Shown: positions 38,563 to 47,286 of the stretch, piece by piece | Position numbering within the stretch: the first letter of the stretch is position 1 | Layout: every line of letters begins with the position of its first letter | From: Streptomyces sp. CB03234 | Lineage (GTDB): Bacteria; Actinomycetota; Actinomycetes; Streptomycetales; Streptomycetaceae | Reading direction: 5' to 3' | NCBI RefSeq assembly: GCF_001905885.1 | Contig: NZ_LIYH01000005.1 | Span: forward strand, 434,001 to 498,000 | Length of the DNA stretch: 64,000 bases | The notes under the pieces: model-generated | What the model saw: only the letters and a program-made list of their open reading frames with translations | Told to the model about the DNA's origin: nothing | Databases searched by the model: none | Translations under genes and position numbers: made by a program

Positions 38563-40169
38563 TCGGTCCCCCCTACAAAGGTGGCGGGAGCGCTCTGCCC
38601 GCCCTCGAGAAGAAGCTCGGGGTCGTCCCAGATCATGCTCATGGACCGGATCGCTTCGACGTCCCTGTCGGTCACGGCGCTCGCCCCGCCTGCGGCGGTG
38701 GTGGTGGCACGGACGGCGACGTCGGACTTCCACTGTTGCGCACGCTCGGGGAGCCCTGCCAGTCCTTCGTTGGCCAAGGTCTCTCGGATCATGCTGCGGA
38801 ACACCTCCGACGCCGGGTCGTCGCGGTGATACACCACTATGGGTACCCCGAGGTCGAGGGCCAGACTCATCTCCCTCAAGCCCAACTCGCTGTCCCGGTG
38901 GGGCGGTCTGCTGAGCACCATGCCGACCACGTCGTCGTCCCGTCCGATCTTGGCGTCCAGCAGGGCGAGGTGCTCGGTGTCGGACAGCGTCTCCGGGTCG
39001 CACTCGTGCACCAGACCGGGGCCCTCGCCGGTCCGCCAGTGCGCCCAGCGGGCCCGCCAGGCGTTGTGGAAGGCGGGGCGCTGCACCCGCTCCAGGCTGT
39101 GCAGCAGGATCTCCCGGTAGCGGCTCAGCAGGGAGTTGGGGAACCCCAGGGACGGGTCGCGGTCCCACCACTCCACGGGTTCGTTGAGGAGCTCCGCCGG
39201 GAGGAACAGCTCCAGGGCGGCGTTCTCGGCGCGGGAGTGGCGTAGCTGTGTCATATGCGTGAGCAACTCTGCCACAGCGACGGGGAGTTGGGAGCGGGTC
39301 ACGGACTCTCGTGGCTCGGTGTGGGGGTCGCGGTGAAGGGCGCTGGAGTCCGTGTACTTCACGCAGGCGGAGACGTAGTACCGCTGGGTGCGGGCGGCGC
39401 GGCGGCGGCCGACGCCGCCCTGGGGGGTGCGGTCGGGCTCGACCTTGACGTAGATCCTGATCAGCGGTCTGACGGCCGGGGCGGGCCGGCCGGGGTGCGG
39501 GTCGTGGGTGACGCTTTCGGTCAGGGGCGCGCCGCTGAGGCTCGTACGCAGCGCGGTCAGCGGGCCGGTCAGGTGCCACTGCCGGGCGAAGTGATCGTTC
39601 CACGCCCGTAATTCGCCGATCCCGGAGGCGACTTCCGGGCACAGGGCTGCCGTGTACTCCAGGAACGCCAGCGCCGGCATGAGGTCGCCGGGCCGGCTGT
39701 TGCGGTCGGCGAGGTGGACGAACGCCTCCCACGGCGTGGTGCAGTGCTCCGGCAGCGGTACGAGGCCGTCCGTGGCCCGGTCCACCAGGGCGCCCAGCTC
39801 GGACACCGGGACCTCCAGCACGCGGCGCAACGGTGTCCAGTCGGGGCCGGGGAAGGCGAGGCGGGCCTTCCACTCGGCCAGCAGCAGCGCCAGGACCGGC
39901 TCCAGGGCGGGCGCGACCAGGCAGGTGGCGTCGACGAGCCCGTCCATGCCGCCGTCGATCGCCGCGCAGTTGTTGACGACGCTGAGGAACTCCTGGCGCG
40001 GCACGGAGAAGCTGACGGCCGTCAGGCCGGGGATGTGCTGGTGCACCATCTGGCGCCACAGGTCCCTGCCGCTGTCGTTGATCAGCCGGACGGCCGGATC
40101 CTCCAGCGCTTCCACGAACGCGCGCAGGATCCGTAGCTGTACGCCGTCGAAAACTCCCGTGGCGGCCAC
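38559..40169 (-). CDS. VMAP-C protein with N-terminal effector-associated domain
   Basis: The ~536-aa protein starts at GTG 40169, six bases after a GGGGGG ribosome site. Residues ~5-95 form a small helical domain (FDGVQLRILRAFVEAL, SVPRQEFLSVVNNCAAIDGG) resembling the C-terminal domain of the caspase-like protein at 29.7 kb. The C-terminal part (~190-500) has the vWA-MoxR-associated protein pattern, including ELFLPAELLNEPVEWWD, LGREMS-type helix LGLREMSLALDLGVPIVVYHRD and the tail with MIWDDPELLLEGG. It is the predicted bridge between the NTPase switch and the protease. Confidence 0.88.
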   Translation of the reverse strand: MAATGVFDGVQLRILRAFVEALEDPAVRLINDSGRDLWRQMVHQHIPGLTAVSFSVPRQEFLSVVNNCAAIDGGMDGLVDATCLVAPALEPVLALLLAEWKARLAFPGPDWTPLRRVLEVPVSELGALVDRATDGLVPLPEHCTTPWEAFVHLADRNSRPGDLMPALAFLEYTAALCPEVASGIGELRAWNDHFARQWHLTGPLTALRTSLSGAPLTESVTHDPHPGRPAPAVRPLIRIYVKVEPDRTPQGGVGRRRAARTQRYYVSACVKYTDSSALHRDPHTEPRESVTRSQLPVAVAELLTHMTQLRHSRAENAALELFLPAELLNEPVEWWDRDPSLGFPNSLLSRYREILLHSLERVQRPAFHNAWRARWAHWRTGEGPGLVHECDPETLSDTEHLALLDAKIGRDDDVVGMVLSRPPHRDSELGLREMSLALDLGVPIVVYHRDDPASEVFRSMIRETLANEGLAGLPERAQQWKSDVAVRATTTAAGGASAVTDRDVEAIRSMSMIWDDPELLLEGGQSAPATFVGGTE

Positions 40170-40240
40170 GCGCGTCCCCCCTCGCACCGTGCCGTGTGCT
40201 GCCCTGCCGACCGGATGGCCAAGATTAAGGGCTTTTCCGT

Positions 40241-41461
40241 TCAGCCGGGAAGCGCTGTGGACAACACCCGGTAGAACTGATCGTTGGCCCAGTAGGAGCT
40301 GTGGGCGGCCGAGACCGGCTGGCGGTTGTCCACCTCGGCGTCGGTGATCCTCGGGTCGTTCCCGAACGCCCCGGCGGCCAGGTAGGACAGCAGGTCGCGG
40401 CGGTCGTAGACGTTGAGCCAGCGGGGGAACGCGCCGGGCAGCCCGGTCCCGTACGGGCGGGAGGGCAGCGCGTCGAGTTCGTACAGCAGCGGTGCCTGGG
40501 AGCCGACCGTCACCAGCAGGTCGACGGACACGCCGGTGGGCGGATCGGTGAGCAGGTCGACGGCGATGATCCCGCCGAGGCTGTGGCCGAGGACGACGAC
40601 CGGGCCGGCGTCGCCGGGCAGCGCGCGGATCGTGGCGGCGACGTGGTCGCGCACGGCCTGGCCCCGGGTGAGGTAGCTGAGGATGTCGCCGAAGAAGCCC
40701 ACCGAGCGGCCGCTGAGCGCGGCCCGCCGGGACACCAGCAGCCGGGAGCCGAGGGACCGCTCGAAGAGCCGGGCGGAGAAGCCGAGCGCGGAGACCAGCG
40801 CGTCGCTCAGGCCCTTGACGTCACCGCCCAGTTCGGCGGTGACCGTGTCCACCAGGTCGTCGCGCGCCGCGACCGGCACCTGGCCCGCCGCGCCCTCCGC
40901 GCGTACCAGCGCCCAGGCAGTGAGCGCGCGGGCGGTCAGCCGGGGCAGGGCGTCGCCCTCGGGGGCGGCCGTGGCGGCGGCGCGGCGCAGTCGCGGCGCG
41001 GCGAGCAGGGCGGCGACGGCCTCGGGGAGTGGTACGGCGGGGACGGCGGCGTCCCAGGCGGTGCGTACTGCCTGCGAGCCGTCCAGCCGGCCGATCCGGT
41101 CCAGTAGCGCGTCGCCGGGCGCGACCGTGCCGGGGACGAAGGCGGGCGTGTCGCCCGAGGGGTGGTCGGCGAGCGCGTAGGCGCCCAGCTCGGCGAACGG
41201 GTCGGCGTACAGCATCGCCCACCGCAGCCGGTCCTCGTCGTCCTCCCGCACGGGCAGCGGTTCGTCGGCGGAGTCGGTGACGTACCCGGGGATGGAGACG
41301 CCGCCCGCGCGCAGGTACGAGCCGAGAGTGGAGCCCCAGTCGCACGGCTCGACCCGCACATCGGGCCGCACGCGCGCGAGGCCGCCGCGGACGGTCTCCA
41401 GGGCGGCGGCGTAGGACGGCTCGCGAACCCCCGTACCGTGCACGAACAGGACCGTGACCAT
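40241..41461 (-). CDS. Alpha/beta hydrolase (lipase-like), possible second effector
   Basis: The ~406-aa protein has an oxyanion-strand motif VLFVHGTGV at its N-terminus and a nucleophile elbow VVVLGHSLGG (Ser294), followed by a late helix region with NVYDRRDLLSY. The His probably lies in VSAAHSSYW, near the C-terminus. The start at 41461 follows GGGGGGAAC. It is the promoter-proximal gene of the minus arm, 71 bp upstream of the VMAP gene. Hydrolases of this sort are common effectors in conflict systems; a housekeeping lipase role is the alternative. Confidence 0.78.
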   Translation of the reverse strand: MVTVLFVHGTGVREPSYAAALETVRGGLARVRPDVRVEPCDWGSTLGSYLRAGGVSIPGYVTDSADEPLPVREDDEDRLRWAMLYADPFAELGAYALADHPSGDTPAFVPGTVAPGDALLDRIGRLDGSQAVRTAWDAAVPAVPLPEAVAALLAAPRLRRAAATAAPEGDALPRLTARALTAWALVRAEGAAGQVPVAARDDLVDTVTAELGGDVKGLSDALVSALGFSARLFERSLGSRLLVSRRAALSGRSVGFFGDILSYLTRGQAVRDHVAATIRALPGDAGPVVVLGHSLGGIIAVDLLTDPPTGVSVDLLVTVGSQAPLLYELDALPSRPYGTGLPGAFPRWLNVYDRRDLLSYLAAGAFGNDPRITDAEVDNRQPVSAAHSSYWANDQFYRVLSTALPG

Positions 41462-41519
41462 GTTCCCCCCAAGTCGCCCCGGAACAAGCACCGTTCGGTG
41501 AGTCTAGGGCGCCGGGTCG

Positions 41520-42293
41520 TCACGGTGGCGGTGTTCGGGTGACCGTCCGGCCCAGTCCGGCCGCCGCCCGCGCGAACAGGGCGGCGTCCCGGACGGCCGC
41601 GCCGCCCGGGTCGTTGTTGAAGTACACGTACACGTCGGCCTCGTCCGCCCAGGCGGCGGCGACGCGCCCCGCCCAGGACGCCAGCGCCTGCCGCCCGTAG
41701 CGCGGCCACGGCCGGGCGGCGCCGGCGTGGAACCGTACGTACCCCCAGGGCGCCGTGCGCCACAGCGGCGTCACGGGGCGGGAGTCCCGGTCGGCCCAGC
41801 ACAGGGCGGCGCCGTACCGCTCCAGCACCGCCCGCAGGTCCCGTTCCGCCTCCCACCAGGAGGGGTGGCGCAGCTCGACGGCCACCCGGACGGTGCCCGG
41901 GAAGCAGCGCAGGCAGGCGTCGAGCGTGCCGGTGTCCGCGCGGAAGTTCGGCGGCAGTTGCACCAGGACGGGCCCCAGCCGGTCGCCGAGGCCCGCCGTG
42001 CGGCTCATCAGCCGGTGCACCGGCTCCTCGGGGTCGCGCAGCCGCTTGATGTGGGTCAGGTAGCGGCTGGCCTTCACCGCCATGACGAACCCCTCCGGGG
42101 TCCGTTCGCGCCAGGCGGTGAAGACCTCCGTGGACGGCAGCCGGTAGAAGGCGTTGTTGTTCTCCACGGTCGCGAAGTGGCGGACGTACTCCTCCAGCCA
42201 CAGCCGTTGCGGCAGCCCGGCCGGGTAGAGCCCGCCGCGCCAGTCCGCGTACTGCCACCCCGAGGTTCCGACAAGCATGGGCACATCACCCAT
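41520..42293 (-). CDS. DUF72 family protein
   Basis: The 257-aa protein has the DUF72 (YecE-like) TIM-barrel signature: VGTSGWQYADWRGGLYP, YVRHFATVENNNAFYRLPS, GFVMAVKASRYLTHIKRL, VLVQLPPNF, VELRHPSWW, and YVYFNNDPGG. The role of the family is not established. An alternative start at 42278 begins nearer the conserved MLVGTSGW. It ends near the conflict island but is transcribed with the preceding secreted protein gene (12-bp gap). Confidence 0.9.
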   Translation of the reverse strand: MGDVPMLVGTSGWQYADWRGGLYPAGLPQRLWLEEYVRHFATVENNNAFYRLPSTEVFTAWRERTPEGFVMAVKASRYLTHIKRLRDPEEPVHRLMSRTAGLGDRLGPVLVQLPPNFRADTGTLDACLRCFPGTVRVAVELRHPSWWEAERDLRAVLERYGAALCWADRDSRPVTPLWRTAPWGYVRFHAGAARPWPRYGRQALASWAGRVAAAWADEADVYVYFNNDPGGAAVRDAALFARAAAGLGRTVTRTPPP

Positions 42294-42305
42294 GCTCCCC
42301 GCCGG

Positions 42306-44234
42306 CTACCGCTTCCACCACGCGGCGGAGGCGTCCCGCAGCGTGTTCGTCCCGCAGTGCACCTCGCCCATGCCCAGGTGGTAGGTGTCCCAGTCGTCGA
42401 TGTACGAGACCTTCATCCCGGCGCCGGTGTACGCGGCGGTCACGGCGGCGGTGAAGATGTCCTTGCCGCCGATGACCGGCCCCCACTGGCGCGGGGCGAG
42501 GTACCGGTCGTTGCCGAGCAGGATGCCGTTGACCGCGCCGGGGACGTACGCGCTGGTCATGACCGTGCCCGGGCCGGCGGCCCGGCCGTCCCGCTGTTCG
42601 ATGGCCTTCTGCTGGCCGTACTCGCTGACCGCCTCCGGCACCTCACCGGCGCCCAGCCGCGACAGCCGGGGCATCCGGTCGCCGCGCTCGCCCACCTGCT
42701 CCGTACCGCGCGTGTACAGCGCCGGTACGCGTACGACCTCGGCGTCCGTGACGCCCGTCTCCCGCTGGAGGACCGCCAGGTTCGCCTTGATGCGTGCGGC
42801 GGCCATGGTGTTGTCGGTGACGAGCCACTTGGAGGCGAGCGCCTGGTCGATGGTCTCCTTGGGCGCGGGCGTGTCCTTGCTGCCCGGCACCGAGAACATC
42901 TTGGTCTTGCCGTGCCCGGCCTTCTGCGCGTCCCGCAGCAGCTTCAGCCCCGCCTCGGGGTCGGCGATGCCGATCTTCCAGCCGCGCGGGGTGCCCGGCG
43001 CGGGCAGGAACTGCACGAACTCGTCCACATGCCCGACGTGCAGCCAGGAGGTGTCGAGGAGCAGCGGGTCCTGGAAGCCCTGGGACGCCAGCATCGTGCG
43101 CATGACTCGCGCGGGCTTGGAGCCGTCGTCCTTGCGCTCGCCCATGATGATCCGCCCGGCGGGGAAGGACCGGCCGCCGTTCGTGTACGGGGGAATGGTC
43201 TCCAGGTTCCCCATCGAGTTCAGGGTCCACTCCTCCGAGTCGCGGACCCCGGAGACCTGGACGACGCCTATGCCGTTGCCGCGTATCTTCTCGAACAGTT
43301 CGCGGCCCGCCTCACGGTCGGGCTGTGCCGAGCGCAGCATCACGCGGATGACCTGGCGGCGCCCGCCGGGGCCGGTCATGCTCACATAGCCGGGCTCGAC
43401 GAAGTCCTGTGCCCAGATGTCCTGGTACTTGTCGAAGGTGATCAGCGGCTGGCTGATTCCCGCCGACTTCACCTCCTTGGCGAGGCCGTTGACGAACGCC
43501 TGCTGACGGCGCGCGTAGTCGTCCTTGCCGGGCACCTTGGTGACCAGTACCTGCTGGGCCCGCTGGAGGTGGTGGTGGGTCAGCAGCGGCGCGACGCGGA
43601 GGGTGATGTCGTCGGTGGTGGCCGGTCCGTTGGGCGTCGTCACGGTCAGGCGGATCACCGCACGTCCGTCCCAGACCTTGCTGTCGCGGACGATGTCGGT
43701 GCTCTCGACCCCGAACTCGACGCCGGCGCGCAACTCGGCGGCGCTCAGGCGGGTCTTGCCCGTGACGTGGGCCCAGCCGGTGGCTCGCTTGACGAACACC
43801 CGGGTGTGCTTCCCGCCGGCCGGGACGCTCACGGCGCCGGTCGCCGTGGCGGGCAGGTTCGCCATCGGTACGGCGCGGACGCGGGCCAGGTCGGCGAGGT
43901 CGGCGGTGCCGTTGACGACGGCGTCGGCCGCGTCGTTGCAGGCGGCTAGCTTGGCGTCGGACAGCGGCTTGCCGCCGGGCCCGGCGGTCGGGCACCGCTT
44001 GGTGTCGTCGTCGATGTTGGGCAGGAACACCGTGCCGCGGGCGGGGGTCCAGGTGTCCTCACCGGCGGTGTCGGTCGCGCCGGTGACGTCGACGCGTCCG
44101 TCCCGGTCGACGTCCGCCCGGAGGTCGACGCGGGGCGGGGCTGGGGCGGCGTGCACCGGTGAGATGGGCGCCAGTACGGCGCCGATCGCGGTGAGTGCCA
44201 GGGTCGCTCGTCTCGCGTTGCTCGTAACCACCAT
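42306..44234 (-). CDS. Secreted protein-arginine-deiminase-like protein
   Basis: The 642-aa product has a signal peptide (residues ~1-30, ending AHA) and a C-terminal domain of the protein-arginine deiminase fold: [19 protein letters not shown]-type segment [24 protein letters not shown] with the His-x-Asp-Glu active motif, and the catalytic-Cys-like GEVHCGTN near the C-terminus. The N-terminal ~180 residues hold a calcium-binding-looking [15 protein letters not shown] 44234 follows GAAGGGAC. Family members convert arginine side chains to citrulline; this one would act outside the cell. Confidence 0.85.
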   Translation of the reverse strand: MVVTSNARRATLALTAIGAVLAPISPVHAAPAPPRVDLRADVDRDGRVDVTGATDTAGEDTWTPARGTVFLPNIDDDTKRCPTAGPGGKPLSDAKLAACNDAADAVVNGTADLADLARVRAVPMANLPATATGAVSVPAGGKHTRVFVKRATGWAHVTGKTRLSAAELRAGVEFGVESTDIVRDSKVWDGRAVIRLTVTTPNGPATTDDITLRVAPLLTHHHLQRAQQVLVTKVPGKDDYARRQQAFVNGLAKEVKSAGISQPLITFDKYQDIWAQDFVEPGYVSMTGPGGRRQVIRVMLRSAQPDREAGRELFEKIRGNGIGVVQVSGVRDSEEWTLNSMGNLETIPPYTNGGRSFPAGRIIMGERKDDGSKPARVMRTMLASQGFQDPLLLDTSWLHVGHVDEFVQFLPAPGTPRGWKIGIADPEAGLKLLRDAQKAGHGKTKMFSVPGSKDTPAPKETIDQALASKWLVTDNTMAAARIKANLAVLQRETGVTDAEVVRVPALYTRGTEQVGERGDRMPRLSRLGAGEVPEAVSEYGQQKAIEQRDGRAAGPGTVMTSAYVPGAVNGILLGNDRYLAPRQWGPVIGGKDIFTAAVTAAYTGAGMKVSYIDDWDTYHLGMGEVHCGTNTLRDASAAWWKR

Positions 44235-44538
44235 GCGTCCCTTCGTGGGGGGTCGGGTTGCGGTTGCCGAGCCGGAAGAGGGCGTGGAGGGGCGTTGCGT
44301 TGCCCGGGGGTGTGGGGAATGGCGGGATTGGTGCGGGTGCGGGTGCGGGGGTGGTCGGGTCTGCGGGGTACGCGGGTGGGCTTGGTGGCCTCGGTGGCCT
44401 CGGTGGCCTTGGGGTCTTGGCGAGTGCGTACTGGGCTGGTGCATGCGCCAAGCTGGAGTCGCCCCCTGGCGCCCTTCGCCCCCTCGCCCGCTCGCCCCGC
44501 TCCCCCCGACGCACTCCGCCCGGAAGGACCCTGCCGCC
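44235..44538. other. Intergenic region with short tandem repeats
   Basis: This 304-bp gap upstream of the divergent deiminase and ynfA genes contains a GGTGCG/GGGTGC hexamer run (about 44328-44350) and CCTCGGTGG nonamer repeats (about 44388-44412). No operator or conserved ORF was recognised. Confidence 0.6.
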
Positions 44539-44874
44539 GTGCTCGTCGCCCGTTCCGCCGCCCTGTTCGCCGTCGCCGCGCTCTTCGAGATCGGAGGCGC
44601 CTGGCTCGTGTGGCAGGGCATCCGTGAGCACAGGGGCTGGGTCTGGATCGGCGCGGGAGTGATCGCTCTCGGTCTGTACGGGGTGGTCGCCACGTTCCAG
44701 AGCGACGAGAACTTCGGGCGCATCCTGGCGGCCTACGGCGGGGTGTTCGTCGCCGGGTCGATCGCCTGGGGCATGGTCGCCGACGGCTACCGGCCCGACC
44801 GCTTCGACGTCGTCGGGGCGCTCGTCTGCCTCGTCGGCATGGCGGTCATCATGTACGCGCCGCGCGGCGGCTGA
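44539..44874 (+). CDS. YnfA/UPF0060 family membrane protein
   Basis: The 111-aa protein starts at GTG 44539 and has four transmembrane helices with the family motifs [83 protein letters not shown]. It is related to small multidrug-resistance type proteins. It faces arsR convergently with a 4-bp gap. Confidence 0.93.
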   Translation: MLVARSAALFAVAALFEIGGAWLVWQGIREHRGWVWIGAGVIALGLYGVVATFQSDENFGRILAAYGGVFVAGSIAWGMVADGYRPDRFDVVGALVCLVGMAVIMYAPRGG

Positions 44875-44878
44875 CGGG

Positions 44879-45241
44879 TCACCCCGTCGTCAGCATCGCG
44901 GCCATGGCGGCGAGGACGCCGGGGGAGACGCGGTAGTAGACCCAGGTCCCGCGCCGCTCGGACGTCAGCAGTCCGACGTCCTTGAGTTTCTTCAGGTGGT
45001 GGGAGACGGTCGGCTGCGAGACGCCGACGTCGGAGATGTCGCACACGCACGCCTCGCCGCCCGGGTGCGACGCCACCCGCGAGAACAGGCGCAGCCTCAC
45101 CGGATCGCCCAGCGCCTTGAACATGGCCGCCGTCCTGACCGCGTCCTCCTCCGAGAGGGCCTCGGAGGTCAGCGGCGGGCAGCAGGGCACGGCTTCCCCC
45201 GGCTCGATGAGCGGCAGGCCGGCCGGCTTCGTATTCGACAT
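44879..45241 (-). CDS. ArsR family metalloregulator
   Basis: The 120-aa repressor has an HTH of the ArsR/SmtB type (VGVSQPTVSHHLKKLKDVGLL) preceded by the thiol metal site ACVCD, and an N-terminal CC pair in AVPCCPP that may provide a third thiol, as in As(III)-binding variants. It is divergent from an ArsO-like flavoprotein gene. A TTGCCA-N18-AACATA promoter is placed so that transcription would start at or near the ATG, suggesting a leaderless message. Confidence 0.9.
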   Translation of the reverse strand: MSNTKPAGLPLIEPGEAVPCCPPLTSEALSEEDAVRTAAMFKALGDPVRLRLFSRVASHPGGEACVCDISDVGVSQPTVSHHLKKLKDVGLLTSERRGTWVYYRVSPGVLAAMAAMLTTG

Positions 45242-45326
45242 ACGTCTATGTTGACGTCTATCGATACAACTGGCAAGCTCGGAGCCAGGACATCGACATT
45301 TGTCGAATCAGTGAGGGAGACCAGCC
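45242..45326. promoter_or_regulatory. Divergent arsR-arsO control region
   Basis: This short AT-rich region contains the direct repeat ACGTCTAT (45243-45250 and 45255-45262 approximately), the ATCGAT palindrome, and TCGA-N6-TCGA. It holds the minus-strand arsR promoter candidate TTGCCA-N18-AACATA and the plus-strand ribosome site GTGAGGGAG of the flavoprotein gene. It is the likely ArsR operator. Confidence 0.55.
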
Positions 45327-46694
45327 ATGAGCGAGCAGCACCTTCCGGTGGTCGTGATCGGCGGCGGCCCGGTGGGCCTGGCGGCGGCGGCGCACCTGGC
45401 CGAGCGCGGCCTGGAACCGCTCGTACTGGAGGCCGGGCCCTCCGCCGGTACGGCGGTACGGGAGTGGGCGCACGTGCGGCTCTTCTCCACGTGGGCGGAG
45501 CTCGTCGACCCGGCGGCCGAGAAGCTGCTCGCGCCCACCGGCTGGACGGCGCCCGCGGGGAACACGTACCCCACCGGCGGTGACTGGGTGGCCGCCTACC
45601 TCCAGCCGCTCGCCGACGTCCTGGGCGACCGGGTCCGCTTCGGTGCCCGGGTGACCGGGGTGTCCCGGGCCGGACGCGACCGCGTGGTCGACGCCGGCCG
45701 CGAGGACCGGCCCTTCACCGTCCACATCCTGTGGACGGACGGCAGCGGGGGCGGCCGCGAGGAGCGGATCCTCGCCCGTGCCGTGATCGACGCCTCCGGC
45801 ACCTGGTCCACCCCGAACCCGCTCGGCGGCGACGGCCTCCCGGCACTCGGCGAGCGGACGGCCGCCGACCGTATCGCGTACCGCGTGCCCGACCTCGCCG
45901 ACCCGGCGGTCAGGGCCCGTTACGCAGGGAAGCGCACCGCGGTCGTCGGCTCCGGCGCCTCCGCCTTCACCGCCCTCGCCCTCCTCGCCGACCTCGCGAA
46001 GGACGAACCGGACACCCACGCCGTGTGGATCCTGCGCCGCGGCATCACCGGCTCCACGTTCGGCGGCGGCGAGGCCGACCAGCTCCCGGCGCGCGGCGCC
46101 CTCGGCCTGCGCGCCAAGGCGGCCGTCGAGGCCGGCCACGCGAGCGCGGTCAACGGTTTCCGTACGGAGGCGGTGGAGCGCCGCCCCGACGGCGGCCTGG
46201 TGCTCGTCGGCGACGACGGCCGCCGCCTGGACCCGGTGGACGAGGTCGTGGTCCTCACCGGGCTGCGCCCCGACCTGTCGTTCCTCGGCGAGCTGCGCCT
46301 GGGCCTGGACGAGCGCCTGCAGGCGCCCCTCGCGCTGGCCCCGCTCATCGACCCGAACGTCCACTCCTGCGGCACGGTCTACCCGCACGGCGTGAACGAG
46401 CTCACGCACCCCGAGAAGGACGTCTACCTGGTCGGCATGAAGTCCTACGGGCGCGCCCCGACGTTCCTCGCCCTGACGGGCTACGAGCAGGTCCGTTCCG
46501 TCGCGGCCGCCCTCGCCGGCGACCGGGAGGCCGCCGAGCGGGTCGAGCTGACGCTCCCGGAGACCGGGGTGTGCGGCGGCGCGGGCGTCTTCGACGAGCC
46601 GGACGCGTCCGAGGCCCCGCAGAGCGGCGGCGGCTGCTGCGGCACGCCCGCCACCCTCCAGATCGGCGGAACGGTGACGTCCGGCGGGTGCTGA
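45327..46694 (+). CDS. ArsO-like FAD-dependent monooxygenase
   Basis: The 455-aa protein has an N-terminal FAD-binding motif VVVIGGGPVGLAAAAHLAERG, a second nucleotide-binding motif VVGSGASAFTALALLA near residue 208, and an SGTWSTPNPLG loop, the general plan of flavin monooxygenases of ars loci. The C-terminal tail is Cys-rich (GVCGGAG and GGGCCG), consistent with arsenical handling. It is divergent from the arsR gene and probably regulated by it. The exact oxidation reaction is not known from sequence. Confidence 0.85.
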   Translation: MSEQHLPVVVIGGGPVGLAAAAHLAERGLEPLVLEAGPSAGTAVREWAHVRLFSTWAELVDPAAEKLLAPTGWTAPAGNTYPTGGDWVAAYLQPLADVLGDRVRFGARVTGVSRAGRDRVVDAGREDRPFTVHILWTDGSGGGREERILARAVIDASGTWSTPNPLGGDGLPALGERTAADRIAYRVPDLADPAVRARYAGKRTAVVGSGASAFTALALLADLAKDEPDTHAVWILRRGITGSTFGGGEADQLPARGALGLRAKAAVEAGHASAVNGFRTEAVERRPDGGLVLVGDDGRRLDPVDEVVVLTGLRPDLSFLGELRLGLDERLQAPLALAPLIDPNVHSCGTVYPHGVNELTHPEKDVYLVGMKSYGRAPTFLALTGYEQVRSVAAALAGDREAAERVELTLPETGVCGGAGVFDEPDASEAPQSGGGCCGTPATLQIGGTVTSGGC

Positions 46695-46713
46695 CCGCCG
46701 CTCGCACCGCACG

Positions 46714-46754
46714 GCGCGGGGCCGTGACCGGACGTCCCGGTCACGGCCCCGCGC
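46714..46754 (+). terminator. Strong hairpin after the ArsO-like gene
   Basis: Perfect 18-bp arms (46714-46731 and 46737-46754, GCGCGGGGCCGTGACCGG with its complement) around a 5-base loop, 20 bp after the stop codon. It is followed by TCTTGG. It could end transcripts from both sides of this convergent junction. Confidence 0.85.
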
Positions 46755-46780
46755 TCTTGGCGTTGCTCTCGGTGCCGCCG

Positions 46781-47110
46781 TCAGCGCACGGCGGTGAGCG
46801 TGCTCAGCAGGCCCTGCGCGAACTGGGTGGCGCCCGAGAGGCCGAGTGCGCTGGCGCTGTTGAGAGGGGCGGTCACGCTGCCGAGCGGGCCGGAAGCGCT
46901 GTCGAGGAGGCCGCCACCCAGGTTCTCGGTGAGGCCGCCGGGCAGACCGCCGGGCAGACCGCCCGGCAGGCCGCCCGGCAGACCGCCGGTGACGCCGCTC
47001 AGGGGGTCGGCGGCGGCTGCCTGGGCGGTGGCGGCGCCGCCGAGGGCGAGGGTCGCGGTGGCGGCGGTGGTGGCGACGATACGGGCGGTGACGCGGCGGG
47101 TCCTGGTCAT
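46781..47110 (-). CDS. Small secreted Gly/Leu/Pro-repeat protein
   Basis: The 109-aa product has a clear signal peptide (basic MTRTRRVTAR, a hydrophobic Ala/Thr-rich core, cleavage after AQA near residue 31). The mature part contains five tandem PGGL-type repeats (GGLPGGLPGG) followed by a Ser/Leu-rich tail. No domain is recognised. It resembles short exported structural or surface peptides of streptomycetes. Confidence 0.75.
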   Translation of the reverse strand: MTRTRRVTARIVATTAATATLALGGAATAQAAAADPLSGVTGGLPGGLPGGLPGGLPGGLTENLGGGLLDSASGPLGSVTAPLNSASALGLSGATQFAQGLLSTLTAVR

Positions 47111-47286
47111 GAGCTTCTTTCCGGTCGGGCTTCCGGGTCGGTCTGCGGTACTCCGTAAACGTCACCGACCGGCCGGAAGGCACGGTCCGGGCCCGCCATG
47201 GCGCCGAATGGAGGCGTGACGGCGCAACGAACTGCCACGTATGTGCATGACGGCGTGCGCCGGCCCAGCCCGACCGAACGGGGCGG

